Assembly: GCA_003164305.1 (NCBI GenBank)
Contig: PLSZ01000427.1
Location: 5,522 to 14,045 of the forward strand
DNA from: Acetobacteraceae bacterium
GTDB lineage: Bacteria > Pseudomonadota > Alphaproteobacteria > Acetobacterales > Acetobacteraceae
Reading direction: 5' to 3'
DNA length: 8,524 bases
Program-made: the position numbers and the translations under genes
In this document: positions 1-6,874 of the stretch, piece after piece
How the letters are laid out: each line of letters starts with the position of its first letter
Position numbering within the stretch: position 1 is the first letter of the stretch
Notes under the pieces: generated by a model
What the model was told of the DNA's origin: nothing
Databases searched by the model: none
The model's input: the letters and a program-made list of their open reading frames with translations, nothing else

Positions 1-1
1 C

Positions 2-1432
2 GGCGATTTCGATATCAGTCCGAACCGGCGGGGGAGGGACACCGACTATCCCATCAACGACGACAATTCGCCGATGAAGATCGCCAACTTCAACGCGGTC
101 GGCGGCGGCACCGTGATGTACACGGCGCATTTCCCACGTATGCATCCGTCGGATTTCCGCGTGCGCTCGCTGGACGGCGTGGCTGACGACTGGCCGATCG
201 ATTACGCGACGCTGGAGCCGTTCTTCGCCGAGAACGATCGCATGACGGGCGTATCCGGGCTGGCGGGCGATCCGGCTTATCCACCGAAGCAACCGCCAAT
301 GCCCCCGTTGCCTCTGGGCAAGACCGGCGCGCGGTATGCCAAAGCGATGAACAAGCTGGGCTGGCACTGGTGGCCGTCGGACACCGCCATCGCCACGACC
401 GAGTATGACGGACGCGCCCCGTGCATTAATCTCGGCCATTGCACGCCGGGTTGCGCCCAAGGGGCCAAGGCGAGCACGGACATCACGTATTGGCCCCACG
501 CGATCCGCGCCGGCGTGGAACTGCGGCCGCGCTGCCGGGTGCGGGAGATCACGACGAACGAACACGGCATGGCGTCCGGGGCGATTTACTACGATGCCGA
601 TGGGATCGAGCGGTTTCAGCCGGCCGAGGTGGTCATCGTCGCCTGCAATGGCATCGGCACGCCGCGTTTGCTGCTGAATTCCGCGTCGGCGCGCTTTCCC
701 AACGGGTTGGCCAATTCCAGCGGACTGGTCGGCAAGAACCTGATGTTGCACCCCTGGCCGCAGGTCGGCGGCTATGCCGATGAACGGGTGGATGGCGATC
801 ACGCGCCGCAATTAAGTTTGTGGAGCAAGGAGTTTTACGAGACGGACCCGGCGCGCGATTTCGTCCGCGGCTATACGCTGCAATTCGCTCGCGGCGGCGG
901 CGTGGTCAGCGAGGCCGTCGATAGCGAGTCGCGTGGCGTGCTGCCCTGGGGCGCTGACCATCACCGCGTTTATCGCCAGTTGGTGCACCGCCGCCTGCGG
1001 ATCGGCGTCGCCTGCGAGGACCTGCCGGAGGAACACAACCGGGTGACGCTGGATCCGGCGCTGAAGGACAGCCACGGTATTCCGGCGCCGAAAATCGATT
1101 ACGCCATCAGCGAAAACACGCGGCGGATGATGGAGCACGGGATCGCGCGGGCGGAAGAAATCCTGATCGCGGCGGGCGCCACCAATCTGTTTACGTCGCG
1201 CACCGCGCTGAACAGTCCTGGGCATTTGCTGGGAACGGCACGCATGGGCAACGATCCTGAGCGGTCCGTGGTCAACGCCTGGGGGCGCTGCCACGACGTG
1301 AAGAACCTGTTCATCGTGGATGGCAGTATCTGGGTGACATCCGGCGGGGTGAACCCGACCTCGACCATTCAGGCGCTGGCGCTTTATATCGCGGACAGCA
1401 TGAAGCGGCGCCTGGCAACCTTGTTCGATTGA
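2..1432 (+). CDS. GMC-family FAD-dependent oxidoreductase (dehydrogenase type), 5' end cut off
   Basis: Flavin enzyme that oxidises an alcohol or sugar hydroxyl; the substrate is unknown. The frame is open to the left edge and already reads family sequence before the first ATG at 74, so 476 residues are present and about the first hundred, with the FAD-binding GxGxxG, lie outside. Visible in order (numbered from base 2): the NAVGGGT flavin-covering loop at 31-37; cysteines 141, 147 and 151 in a CX5CX3C pattern; the second FAD-domain strand VVIVACNGIGTPRLLL at 210-225; and the C-terminal GMC domain with GHLLGTARMG (His408) and GGVNPTSTIQ (Asn451), the usual catalytic His/Asn pair about 43 residues apart. 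The three cysteines are spaced as I recall for the 3Fe-4S cluster of bacterial FAD glucose and fructose dehydrogenases. This, and the subunit-3-like gene just downstream, favour a dehydrogenase passing electrons to a carrier over an oxidase. No cytochrome subunit is visible here. Confidence 0.92.
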   Translation, partial: GDFDISPNRRGRDTDYPINDDNSPMKIANFNAVGGGTVMYTAHFPRMHPSDFRVRSLDGVADDWPIDYATLEPFFAENDRMTGVSGLAGDPAYPPKQPPMPPLPLGKTGARYAKAMNKLGWHWWPSDTAIATTEYDGRAPCINLGHCTPGCAQGAKASTDITYWPHAIRAGVELRPRCRVREITTNEHGMASGAIYYDADGIERFQPAEVVIVACNGIGTPRLLLNSASARFPNGLANSSGLVGKNLMLHPWPQVGGYADERVDGDHAPQLSLWSKEFYETDPARDFVRGYTLQFARGGGVVSEAVDSESRGVLPWGADHHRVYRQLVHRRLRIGVACEDLPEEHNRVTLDPALKDSHGIPAPKIDYAISENTRRMMEHGIARAEEILIAAGATNLFTSRTALNSPGHLLGTARMGNDPERSVVNAWGRCHDVKNLFIVDGSIWVTSGGVNPTSTIQALALYIADSMKRRLATLFD

Positions 1433-1439
1433 GGAAAAC

Positions 1440-1877
1440 ATGAGCGATCTGACACCGGCGGAAAGCCGCGACCTGCGTTGCATCGCCGGAATGATGATCC
1501 CGGCGTCGATGGAGTTCGACGTTCCCGGCGCCGACGATCCGACGATCTTCGCGGATATCACGGCCACTTTGGGCCGCGACACAGCGCATGTGCGAGAGGC
1601 GCTTGGCGACCTCGTGGCCCTGGCTGGCGGGGCGTTCGCCGATCTGGTGCCGGCGCGGCGGGAGGCAGTGGCGGCTTCGTTCCGCGAACGTGGCGGCGCG
1701 GCGGCGACACTTTTTCGGGTTATCCTGCAATGTTACTACCGCGACGATCGGGTGGTGCGGTCTTTGGGCCTGGAGCCGCGCGCGCCGTTTCCGAAAGGGC
1801 ACACGCTGGAACAGGGCGATTGGTCGCTGCTGGATCCGGTGCGGAAGCGCCCGAAGATGTGGCGCGATCCGGGTTGA
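1440..1877 (+). CDS. Gluconate 2-dehydrogenase subunit 3-like small protein
   Basis: A 145-residue protein that probably partners the upstream flavin dehydrogenase. The N-terminal third (LRCIAGMMIPASMEFDVPGADDP, residues 12-34, seen here as two blocks around Pro21 and Pro29-Gly30) resembles the start of the mature gluconate 2-dehydrogenase subunit 3 family, whose members act as the small (gamma) subunit of membrane or periplasmic GMC dehydrogenases. The rest is predicted helical and ends in a distinctive tail with QCYYRDDRVVRSLG (97-110) and GDWSLLDPVR (126-135). Known gamma subunits usually carry a Tat signal that exports the complex; this one has none, so the complex is either cytoplasmic or exported by the catalytic subunit, whose N-terminus is not in the window. 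The gene starts 7 nt after the dehydrogenase stop, with a GAGGA ribosome site overlapping that stop, so the two are co-translated. Family assignment rests on the N-terminal motif and context and is moderately sure. Confidence 0.75.
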   Translation: MSDLTPAESRDLRCIAGMMIPASMEFDVPGADDPTIFADITATLGRDTAHVREALGDLVALAGGAFADLVPARREAVAASFRERGGAAATLFRVILQCYYRDDRVVRSLGLEPRAPFPKGHTLEQGDWSLLDPVRKRPKMWRDPG

Positions 1878-1884
1878 CCTCGGA

Positions 1885-2766
1885 TCAGGCAGCCTGTTCC
1901 AGAGGCGGAACGTCTTCCTCGATCGTGGTGCGGCGCATATCGCGGACCGCGGTTTCAGGATAATGCCGGCGCGCGCGGTGCATGGTGAAACGGTTGTCCC
2001 ACATCACCATGTCGCCCAACTGCCACTGATGCGTGTAAATCGCGTCGGGCCGTGTCGCCCACTCGATCAGTTCGTTCAGCAGGTCGATGCCTTCCGGAAG
2101 CGGCCAGCCGACGACATGCGAGGCATGCGACGACACGTACAACGACTTCCTCCCTGACGCCGGATGGATTCGCACCAGCGGATGTTGGGCCGACGGCAAT
2201 TGGGCCTTATCCTCGCCAGAGAATTCGCCGAAGCCGACCACGGCGCGTGAGTGAAAGATGCTGTGTTCGACGACCAACCCTTCGATCAGCTGCTTCATCT
2301 TGTCCGGCAACGCGTCGTAACCGGCGCGCATGTCGGCGAATTGAGTCTGGCCGCCGTTGGAGACTTCCGAATGGCAGGACAGCAACGAATATTTCCCTGA
2401 CAGGCGCTTGTACGATCCGTCGGTATGCCAGCGGCGACTGCCGAGGTTATTCATTCTCCGCCGGTCGCCGGCGCCGAGTACCTGGCTGTCCTCGCTGAGG
2501 TTGGAGGCATCCGTCATCTCCCCGCCCAACCGGCGCTTCATGGGATCTTTCTGGTATTCGGTCGCTCGGGACAGCGAGCCGAAGTTCCGGCTGAACGCGA
2601 TCTGCTGCTCGTTGGTCGGCAGCGGGCCGCGGAAGAACACCACGGGATGGTTGTCGATCGCGTTCTGGATCGTCGCGACATCCGCGGCCGAGACAGGCTC
2701 CCGCGGATCGACTCCGATCATCTGGGCTACAAATCCTGGACGAATAACCTGAACGGACGCGGCCAT
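1885..2766 (-). CDS. TfdA-like Fe(II)/2-oxoglutarate-dependent dioxygenase (TauD/TfdA family)
   Basis: Cytoplasmic non-haem iron oxygenase using O2 and 2-oxoglutarate to hydroxylate a substrate, giving succinate and CO2. With the start at 2766 it has 293 residues, close to TfdA (about 287). Iron ligands are His114 and Asp116 in WHTDGSYK and His263 in MWDNRFTMHRARR; Arg275 and Arg279 in VRDMRRTTI are the expected 2-oxoglutarate and carboxylate-binding arginines. These fall one residue from the positions I recall for TfdA, and blocks such as FADMRAGYDAL, EHSIFHSR and RKSLYVSSHASH look more like 2,4-D dioxygenase than taurine dioxygenase TauD. An ATG at 2784 would add six residues, but AAGGGAA seven nt before the ATG at 2766 and the family N-terminus favour the latter. 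It follows the transporter genes by 71 nt on the same strand and is probably last in their operon. Fold and cofactors are sure; the substrate is not, and the tfdA-alpha group of alphaproteobacteria is a candidate relative. Confidence 0.93.
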   Translation of the reverse strand: MAASVQVIRPGFVAQMIGVDPREPVSAADVATIQNAIDNHPVVFFRGPLPTNEQQIAFSRNFGSLSRATEYQKDPMKRRLGGEMTDASNLSEDSQVLGAGDRRRMNNLGSRRWHTDGSYKRLSGKYSLLSCHSEVSNGGQTQFADMRAGYDALPDKMKQLIEGLVVEHSIFHSRAVVGFGEFSGEDKAQLPSAQHPLVRIHPASGRKSLYVSSHASHVVGWPLPEGIDLLNELIEWATRPDAIYTHQWQLGDMVMWDNRFTMHRARRHYPETAVRDMRRTTIEEDVPPLEQAA

Positions 2767-2773
2767 GTTCCGG

Positions 2774-2780
2774 TTCCCTT
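2774..2780 (-). promoter_or_regulatory. Ribosome binding site deciding the dioxygenase start
   Basis: AAGGGAA on the minus strand, seven nt before the ATG at 2766. The alternative ATG at 2784 lies upstream of this site and has only AAGAAA before it, so the shorter protein is preferred. Confidence 0.55.
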
Positions 2781-2794
2781 GCATGATTTCTTGC

Positions 2795-2820
2795 GGTTGA
2801 GGTTGAGCCGGCGATCAACC
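2795..2820. repeat. Small inverted repeat between ATPase and dioxygenase genes
   Basis: GGTTGA occurs twice in tandem (2795-2800, 2801-2806) and TCAACC follows at 2815-2820, so either copy can pair with it; the inner pair gives a 6-bp stem with an 8-nt loop containing GCCGGC. No T-run follows on the minus strand, so it is not a classical terminator. It lies about 35 nt before the dioxygenase start and could trim or attenuate the operon transcript. Confidence 0.3.
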
Positions 2821-2837
2821 ATCGTCAAGCGCGCGGA

Positions 2838-4847
2838 TCAGATGAATTCGCCGGCGAAATGGCAGGCGACTTCATGCCGCGGTCGCATCATGCGCGGCGC
2901 CGGCACTTCTTCGGCGCAAATCTTCCGGGCGATCGGGCAGCGCGTGTGAAAGCGGCAGCCTGGCGGCGGATGAATGGCGTTCGCCGGTTCGCCCGTGAGT
3001 TTCATTCGCCCGTCGCCGCCTTCCGGAGCATGCAACTTTGGCTCCGCGGAAATCAGGTAACGCGTGTAGGGATGCAGCGGCGCGGTGAACAAATCGTCGG
3101 CGGGCGCGATCTCCGCCACCTGGCCCAGATGCAGCACCATGATCCGGTCGCAGATGTGCCGCACGACGGCGAGGTCGTGCGCGATGAACAGGTAGGTCAG
3201 GCCGAAGCGTTCCCGCAAATCGATCATCAGATTGACGATCTGTGCCTGGATATTGACGTCCAGCGCGGAGATCGGCTCATCCGCCACGATGAAGTCGGGC
3301 TGCACCGCCAGCGCGCGAGCGATCGAAATGCGTTGCCGCTGACCGCCGGAGAACTCATGCGGGTAGCGTCCGCGCGCACCGCTGGCCAGCCCGACCAGCC
3401 CCAGCAGTTCATCGACCCGGCGGCCGGTGTCCGCGGCGTTGTGCGTAAGTCCGTGGTAACGCAAAGGCTCGGACAGGATCGCCTCGACGGTCATGCGTGG
3501 GTTGAGGCTGGCGTATGGGTTTTGAAACACCATCTGCAAGCGGCGGCGCAACGGGCGCATCGTGGCGGCGGAGGCGGTGGCGATTTCCTGGCCATCGAAG
3601 CGGATGCCGCCGCCATCCGGCTTGTAAAGCCGCAGCAGGGTTCTGGCGAACGTGGATTTGCCGCAGCCGGATTCGCCGACCACGCCCATGATCTCACCGC
3701 GTTCGATGGTCAGGGACACGCCGTCCACGGCGCGCACGGTGTGCCGCTTCGCCAGCAAGCCGCCGCCCATGTGAAAATGCTTGACCAGACCGGTCACGCG
3801 CATGATCGGGCTTTCCGACGGGGCGACGACTTCCACCGCGGTTTGAGCGGGACGGGCGAACGGGTGCATGTCGTCGTTCGCGCGCCAGCAGCGTGCCAGA
3901 CGATCGGGTCCCGCCGCCAACAGCGACGGATGCTGCTCACATATCGGCAATCGCATCGGGCAGCGGGGCGCGAAACGGCAGCCGGAGGGTTGACTTAGCG
4001 GGTCGGGTGGCATGCCCTCGACCGTGGCCAATCGCCGATCGCCACGCTCGGTATCGAGGCCGGGACGCGCGTTGAGCAGCGCCGCCGTGTAAGGATGGCG
4101 CGGGTTCGCCAGGATGTCGGCGGTCGGTCCCTGTTCGACGATTTCGCCCGCGTACATCACGATGACTCGTGTGCAGATGGTCGCGATAACACCCAGATCG
4201 TGGCTGATCAGCACGATCGCGGTGCCGAAATCGCGATTGAGGTCGCGTAACAGGTCGAGGATCTGCGCCTGTATCGTAACGTCCAGCGCGGTGGTCGGTT
4301 CATCGGCGAGCAGCAGCGCCGGTTCGTTGCTCATGCCCATCGCCAGCACGACGCGCTGCCGCATGCCGCCGGAAAACTGATGCGGGAATTGCTTCATCGC
4401 CCGTTCCGGCATTGAAATGCCCATGTCGCCGAGCAATTCGACCCCGCGGCTGGCCGCCTCGGCTCCCGAGCGTCCATGCACCGTCATCGCCTCACTCAGT
4501 TGTTGGGCGATGCGGATGACTGGATTGAGCGATGTCATCGGGTCCTGAAACACCATCGCGACATCGCCGCCGCGCATCGCGCGTAGTTCCGGCGGCCGCA
4601 TCGCGCAGACGTCGCGGCCGCGGAAGCGGATCGATCCACCAACGATCCGGGCGGGTTCCTCCAGCAGGCGCATGATCGACAACGCGGTGACGCTTTTGCC
4701 GCAGCCGGACTCGCCGACGATGCCGACCGTCTCCCCTTCGCCGACGGTGAAACTGACCCCATCGACCGCGCGCGCGACGCCTTGATCGGTGAAGAACCAG
4801 GTGCGCAGGTCCTCGACCTCCAGCACCGGATCGGCGGCATTGCTCAT
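2838..4847 (-). CDS. Fused double ATPase of a dipeptide/oligopeptide-type ABC importer (DppD-DppF fusion)
   Basis: A 669-residue cytoplasmic ATPase that powers the permeases encoded just upstream. The first half is DppD-like: Walker A GESGCGKS 45-52, Q-loop Gln101, signature FSGGMRQR 158-165, Walker B LLLADEP 178-184, switch His216. The second is DppF-like: Walker A 391-398, Gln442, signature FSGGQRQR 499-506, Walker B FIVADEP 519-525, His557. All key residues are intact, so both sites should hydrolyse ATP. Each half ends in an oligopeptide-transporter C-terminal motif with four cysteines (290, 296, 303, 320 and 631, 637, 644, 662), spaced CX5CX6C plus a distal Cys. A linker at about 323-347 joins the halves; E. 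coli GsiA and YejF are fused in the same way. The frame runs open far upstream, but the ATG at 4847 overlaps the permease stop as ATGA and begins family sequence, so that start is preferred. The ribosome site is weak, suggesting translational coupling. Confidence 0.95.
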   Translation of the reverse strand: MSNAADPVLEVEDLRTWFFTDQGVARAVDGVSFTVGEGETVGIVGESGCGKSVTALSIMRLLEEPARIVGGSIRFRGRDVCAMRPPELRAMRGGDVAMVFQDPMTSLNPVIRIAQQLSEAMTVHGRSGAEAASRGVELLGDMGISMPERAMKQFPHQFSGGMRQRVVLAMGMSNEPALLLADEPTTALDVTIQAQILDLLRDLNRDFGTAIVLISHDLGVIATICTRVIVMYAGEIVEQGPTADILANPRHPYTAALLNARPGLDTERGDRRLATVEGMPPDPLSQPSGCRFAPRCPMRLPICEQHPSLLAAGPDRLARCWRANDDMHPFARPAQTAVEVVAPSESPIMRVTGLVKHFHMGGGLLAKRHTVRAVDGVSLTIERGEIMGVVGESGCGKSTFARTLLRLYKPDGGGIRFDGQEIATASAATMRPLRRRLQMVFQNPYASLNPRMTVEAILSEPLRYHGLTHNAADTGRRVDELLGLVGLASGARGRYPHEFSGGQRQRISIARALAVQPDFIVADEPISALDVNIQAQIVNLMIDLRERFGLTYLFIAHDLAVVRHICDRIMVLHLGQVAEIAPADDLFTAPLHPYTRYLISAEPKLHAPEGGDGRMKLTGEPANAIHPPPGCRFHTRCPIARKICAEEVPAPRMMRPRHEVACHFAGEFI

Positions 4848-5713
4848 TGCCGGCGTGATCTTGGGTCGAGCCAGTCGCGGATGCCGTCGCCGAGGAAATT
4901 GAAGCCGAGCACGATGGACAGAATGGCGAAACCCGGAAAACTCGCGACCCACCATTGTGCGACCAGTTCGCGGCCTTCGGAGATCATCGAGCCCCACTCG
5001 GGCGTTGGCGGGACGACGCCCAGTCCGAGGAAGGAGAGGCCGGCGAAAATGATGATGGCGTTGCCGACATCCAGGGTGACGAGCACGACCAAAGGTCCGA
5101 TCGAATTCGGAAGGATGTGCCGCCACAGGATGCGGCCTGGACCGTAGCCGGCGACCAACGCCGCCTCGACATATTCCAAAGACCGTTGCTGCAGCACCAG
5201 GCTTCGTGCCAGGCGGGCGAATTTCGGCCACCACACGACCAGCATCGCGATGATCGTGTTGGTCGTGCCGATGCCGAGCGCGGCGCCGATCGCCAGCGCC
5301 AGAATGATCGGCGGAAAGCACAGCACGAGGTCGGTCAGCCGCATGATCGCCTCCTCGACGAACCCGCCGGAGAACGCGGCGACGCCGCCGAGCATGGTGC
5401 CGATGGCGGCGCCGACCGTGACGACGACGACGCCGGTGATCAACGAAATGCGCGTGCCGTACAGCAAACGCGACAGCACGTCGCGGCCGAGTTCGTCGGT
5501 TCCCAGATAATGCAACGAACCTGGCGGCAGCAGTCGCGCGGTCACGTCAACTCCATTGGGTGGCCATGACGTCAGCACCGGCGCGGCGAGGGCGATCACG
5601 ATCCATGCCAGCACGATGGCGCCACCGACCGCCGCCAGCGTGTATTGCCGGCGCCAGCGCCGCCACTTTGAGACCGGCGGCGGCTGCGCGGCCAGAATCG
5701 CGGCGCCGCTCAT
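4844..5713 (-). CDS. ABC importer inner-membrane permease, DppC/OppC type
   Basis: One of two channel subunits of the importer, 289 residues, in the inner membrane. A short basic N-terminal tail (KWRRWRRQ, 16-23) precedes transmembrane segment 1 (about 26-46). The periplasmic stretch holds the DppC hallmark LGTDELGRDVLSR (70-82). Further hydrophobic segments lie near 89-112, 127-147, 151-168, 205-228 and 258-276. The EAA loop that docks onto the ATPase is at about 180-204 (EAALVAGYGPGRILWRHILP), followed by LSFLGLGVVPPTPEWG (226-241), another subfamily mark. Start at 5713: the ATG overlaps the stop of the preceding permease gene as ATGA and is preceded by AGGGTGA; the stop likewise overlaps the ATG of the ATPase gene. 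The frame is open well upstream inside the other permease, but that part is not family sequence. Substrate specificity is set mainly by the binding protein, so 'dipeptide' names the family only. Confidence 0.95.
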   Translation of the reverse strand: MSGAAILAAQPPPVSKWRRWRRQYTLAAVGGAIVLAWIVIALAAPVLTSWPPNGVDVTARLLPPGSLHYLGTDELGRDVLSRLLYGTRISLITGVVVVTVGAAIGTMLGGVAAFSGGFVEEAIMRLTDLVLCFPPIILALAIGAALGIGTTNTIIAMLVVWWPKFARLARSLVLQQRSLEYVEAALVAGYGPGRILWRHILPNSIGPLVVLVTLDVGNAIIIFAGLSFLGLGVVPPTPEWGSMISEGRELVAQWWVASFPGFAILSIVLGFNFLGDGIRDWLDPRSRRQ

Positions 5714-6720
5714 TGCGTCACCCTGGGGTCTAGCAGCGCGTAGCTGATATCGGTGATGAAATTTATCACCAGGTAGGTGATCGCCACCAGCAACGTGATC
5801 GCCATGATCGCCGGAAAATCCAGTGCCGAGGCACTCAGGAAGGTATAACGTCCCAGTCCAGGCCAGGAGAATACGGTTTCGGTGAGGACCGCGCCGGTGA
5901 GGAGATTGGCATAGGCGAGGCCACTCAGGGTGACCACCGGCACCAGGGCGTTGGGCAGCACATGACGCAAGATTATCCGGCTCTCGCGCAGACCTTTGGC
6001 GCGGCCCATGCGGACATAGTCCTGACGGATACTCTCCAGCATGCTGGCGCGCGTGGTGCGGGTGATCAGTCCGATGGTGGCGGCCGCCAGTACGATCGAT
6101 GGCAGCACCATGTGCGCGGCGGCGTCCTGAAACGTGTCCCAATCGCCAGCCAGCGCGGAGTCAATTAAAAACGATCCCGTCACCGTCGGCGGCGCCAACG
6201 CGATCGGATCCAGTCTTCCTGGGCCAGGCGCGATCTGCAACCAGCCATAAAAGATCGCCAGCAGAATGAATGCCAGCCAGAAAGTCGGTGACGATACACC
6301 CAACAGCGAAACGACCCGCGCCACGTGATCGACCCAGGTATCGCGTTTCACCGCGGCCAGCACGCCCAGAGGAATGCCGATGATCAACGTCAGGCCGAAG
6401 CTGACGGTCGCCAGTTCCAGTGTCGCCGGGGCGTATTCCTCCACATCGTCCAGCACCGGCCGGCGAGAGCGGATCGAGCGTCCAAGGTCGCCATGGCACA
6501 GTCCGTTGACGAAAATGACATAACGTTCCCACAATGGACGATCGAGGCCGTACTCATGCCGCCAGGCGGCGACGAACGCGGGGTCGGACGCGGCCTGGTC
6601 GCCAAGCTGCGCCAGCACCGGATCGCCGGGGACGGTATTCGCGATCAGGAAAACCACCAGCGTCGACAGCAACGCCATCACCAGCATCGCGCCCAGGCGC
6701 GCGGCGAAAAAGCGTAGCAT
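5710..6720 (-). CDS. ABC importer inner-membrane permease, DppB/OppB type
   Basis: The other channel subunit, 336 residues, first gene of the leftward operon. Segment 1 spans about 8-28 and is followed by the DppB hallmark NTVPGDP (28-34), then a periplasmic domain with YGLDRPLWERY (57-67) and HGDLGRSIRSRRPV (76-89). Other membrane segments are near 100-124, 135-160, 203-222, 257-280 and 305-325. The EAA loop is at about 234-258 (DYVRMGRAKGLRESRIILRH), followed by ETVFSWPGLGRY (281-292). Length and motif order match the family with nothing missing. The ATG at 6720 has GGGAGGAT ten nt upstream, the same eight bases that precede the divergent binding-protein gene. Its stop forms an ATGA overlap with the next permease, so the pair should be made in equal amounts. 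Confidence 0.95.
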   Translation of the reverse strand: MLRFFAARLGAMLVMALLSTLVVFLIANTVPGDPVLAQLGDQAASDPAFVAAWRHEYGLDRPLWERYVIFVNGLCHGDLGRSIRSRRPVLDDVEEYAPATLELATVSFGLTLIIGIPLGVLAAVKRDTWVDHVARVVSLLGVSSPTFWLAFILLAIFYGWLQIAPGPGRLDPIALAPPTVTGSFLIDSALAGDWDTFQDAAAHMVLPSIVLAAATIGLITRTTRASMLESIRQDYVRMGRAKGLRESRIILRHVLPNALVPVVTLSGLAYANLLTGAVLTETVFSWPGLGRYTFLSASALDFPAIMAITLLVAITYLVINFITDISYALLDPRVTQ

Positions 6721-6776
6721 CGATAGGCTATCCTCCCTGGTTTTTTATGGCGTACCGACAGGCGGTGCGCCTCCGC

Positions 6777-6805
6777 AACCTTGACCATCGGCTTCGCGGT
6801 GTCAA
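6777..6805 (-). promoter_or_regulatory. Possible sigma-70 promoter of the permease-ATPase-dioxygenase operon
   Basis: Reading leftward, a perfect TTGACA lies at 6805-6800 and, 17 nt on, AAGGTT at 6782-6777, which keeps only the A2 and final T of a -10 box. A start near 6770 would leave a leader of about 50 nt before the ATG at 6720. The strong -35 with a poor -10 would suit a promoter needing an activator; this is inference from sequence match only. Confidence 0.3.
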
Positions 6806-6822
6806 ACCGCCTGGTTTACCGC
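6796..6822. promoter_or_regulatory. Candidate operator: overlapping inverted repeats between divergent promoters
   Basis: GCGGT (6796-6800) and ACCGC (6806-6810) form one inverted repeat around a 5-nt centre; AAACC (6804-6808) and GGTTT (6813-6817) form a second with a 4-nt centre; ACCGC recurs directly at 6818-6822. The block covers the -35 boxes of both predicted divergent promoters, which is where a single regulator could control both transcripts. No regulator gene is in the window. Confidence 0.35.
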
Positions 6823-6843
6823 GGCGCGACGCCAACCTATGAT
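6815..6843 (+). promoter_or_regulatory. Predicted sigma-70 promoter of the solute-binding protein gene
   Basis: TTTACC (6815-6820, 4 of 6 matches to TTGACA) and TATGAT (6838-6843, 5 of 6 matches to TATAAT) are separated by exactly 17 nt. Transcription would start near 6850, giving a leader of about 25 nt that carries the GGGAGGAT ribosome site. The -35 box overlaps the right arm of an inverted repeat (6804-6817). Confidence 0.45.
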
Positions 6844-6874
6844 CGCGGCAATAATATAACGGGAGGATTGAGCG

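Noticed and set aside
74..76. ATG at 74 as the true start of the flavin dehydrogenase
   Set aside because: The frame before it is open to the left edge and reads family-like sequence (DTDYPINDDNSP), and a start at 74 would remove the FAD-binding N-terminus.
812..1582. A 256-codon minus-strand frame opposite the flavin dehydrogenase
   Set aside because: It spans the junction of two real plus-strand genes and shows no domain; it is a third-position-bias shadow.
2795..2820. Intrinsic terminator separating the dioxygenase from the transporter operon
   Set aside because: The stem is only 6 bp and no T-run follows on the minus strand.
2859..3998. A 379-codon open frame on the plus strand opposite the fused ATPase gene
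   Set aside because: It is the antisense of intact Walker and signature motifs, its composition is low-complexity (His, Arg, Gly, Ala), and it has no credible ribosome site.
4848..5321. N-terminal extension of the fused ATPase reading frame
   Set aside because: The frame is open but overlaps the DppC-type permease gene and reads as proline/arginine-rich non-family sequence; the ATG at 4847 fits the ATGA overlap and the family start.
5714..6142. N-terminal extension of the DppC-type permease frame
   Set aside because: It lies within the DppB-type permease gene in another frame and does not resemble a permease; the ATG at 5713 begins normal family sequence.
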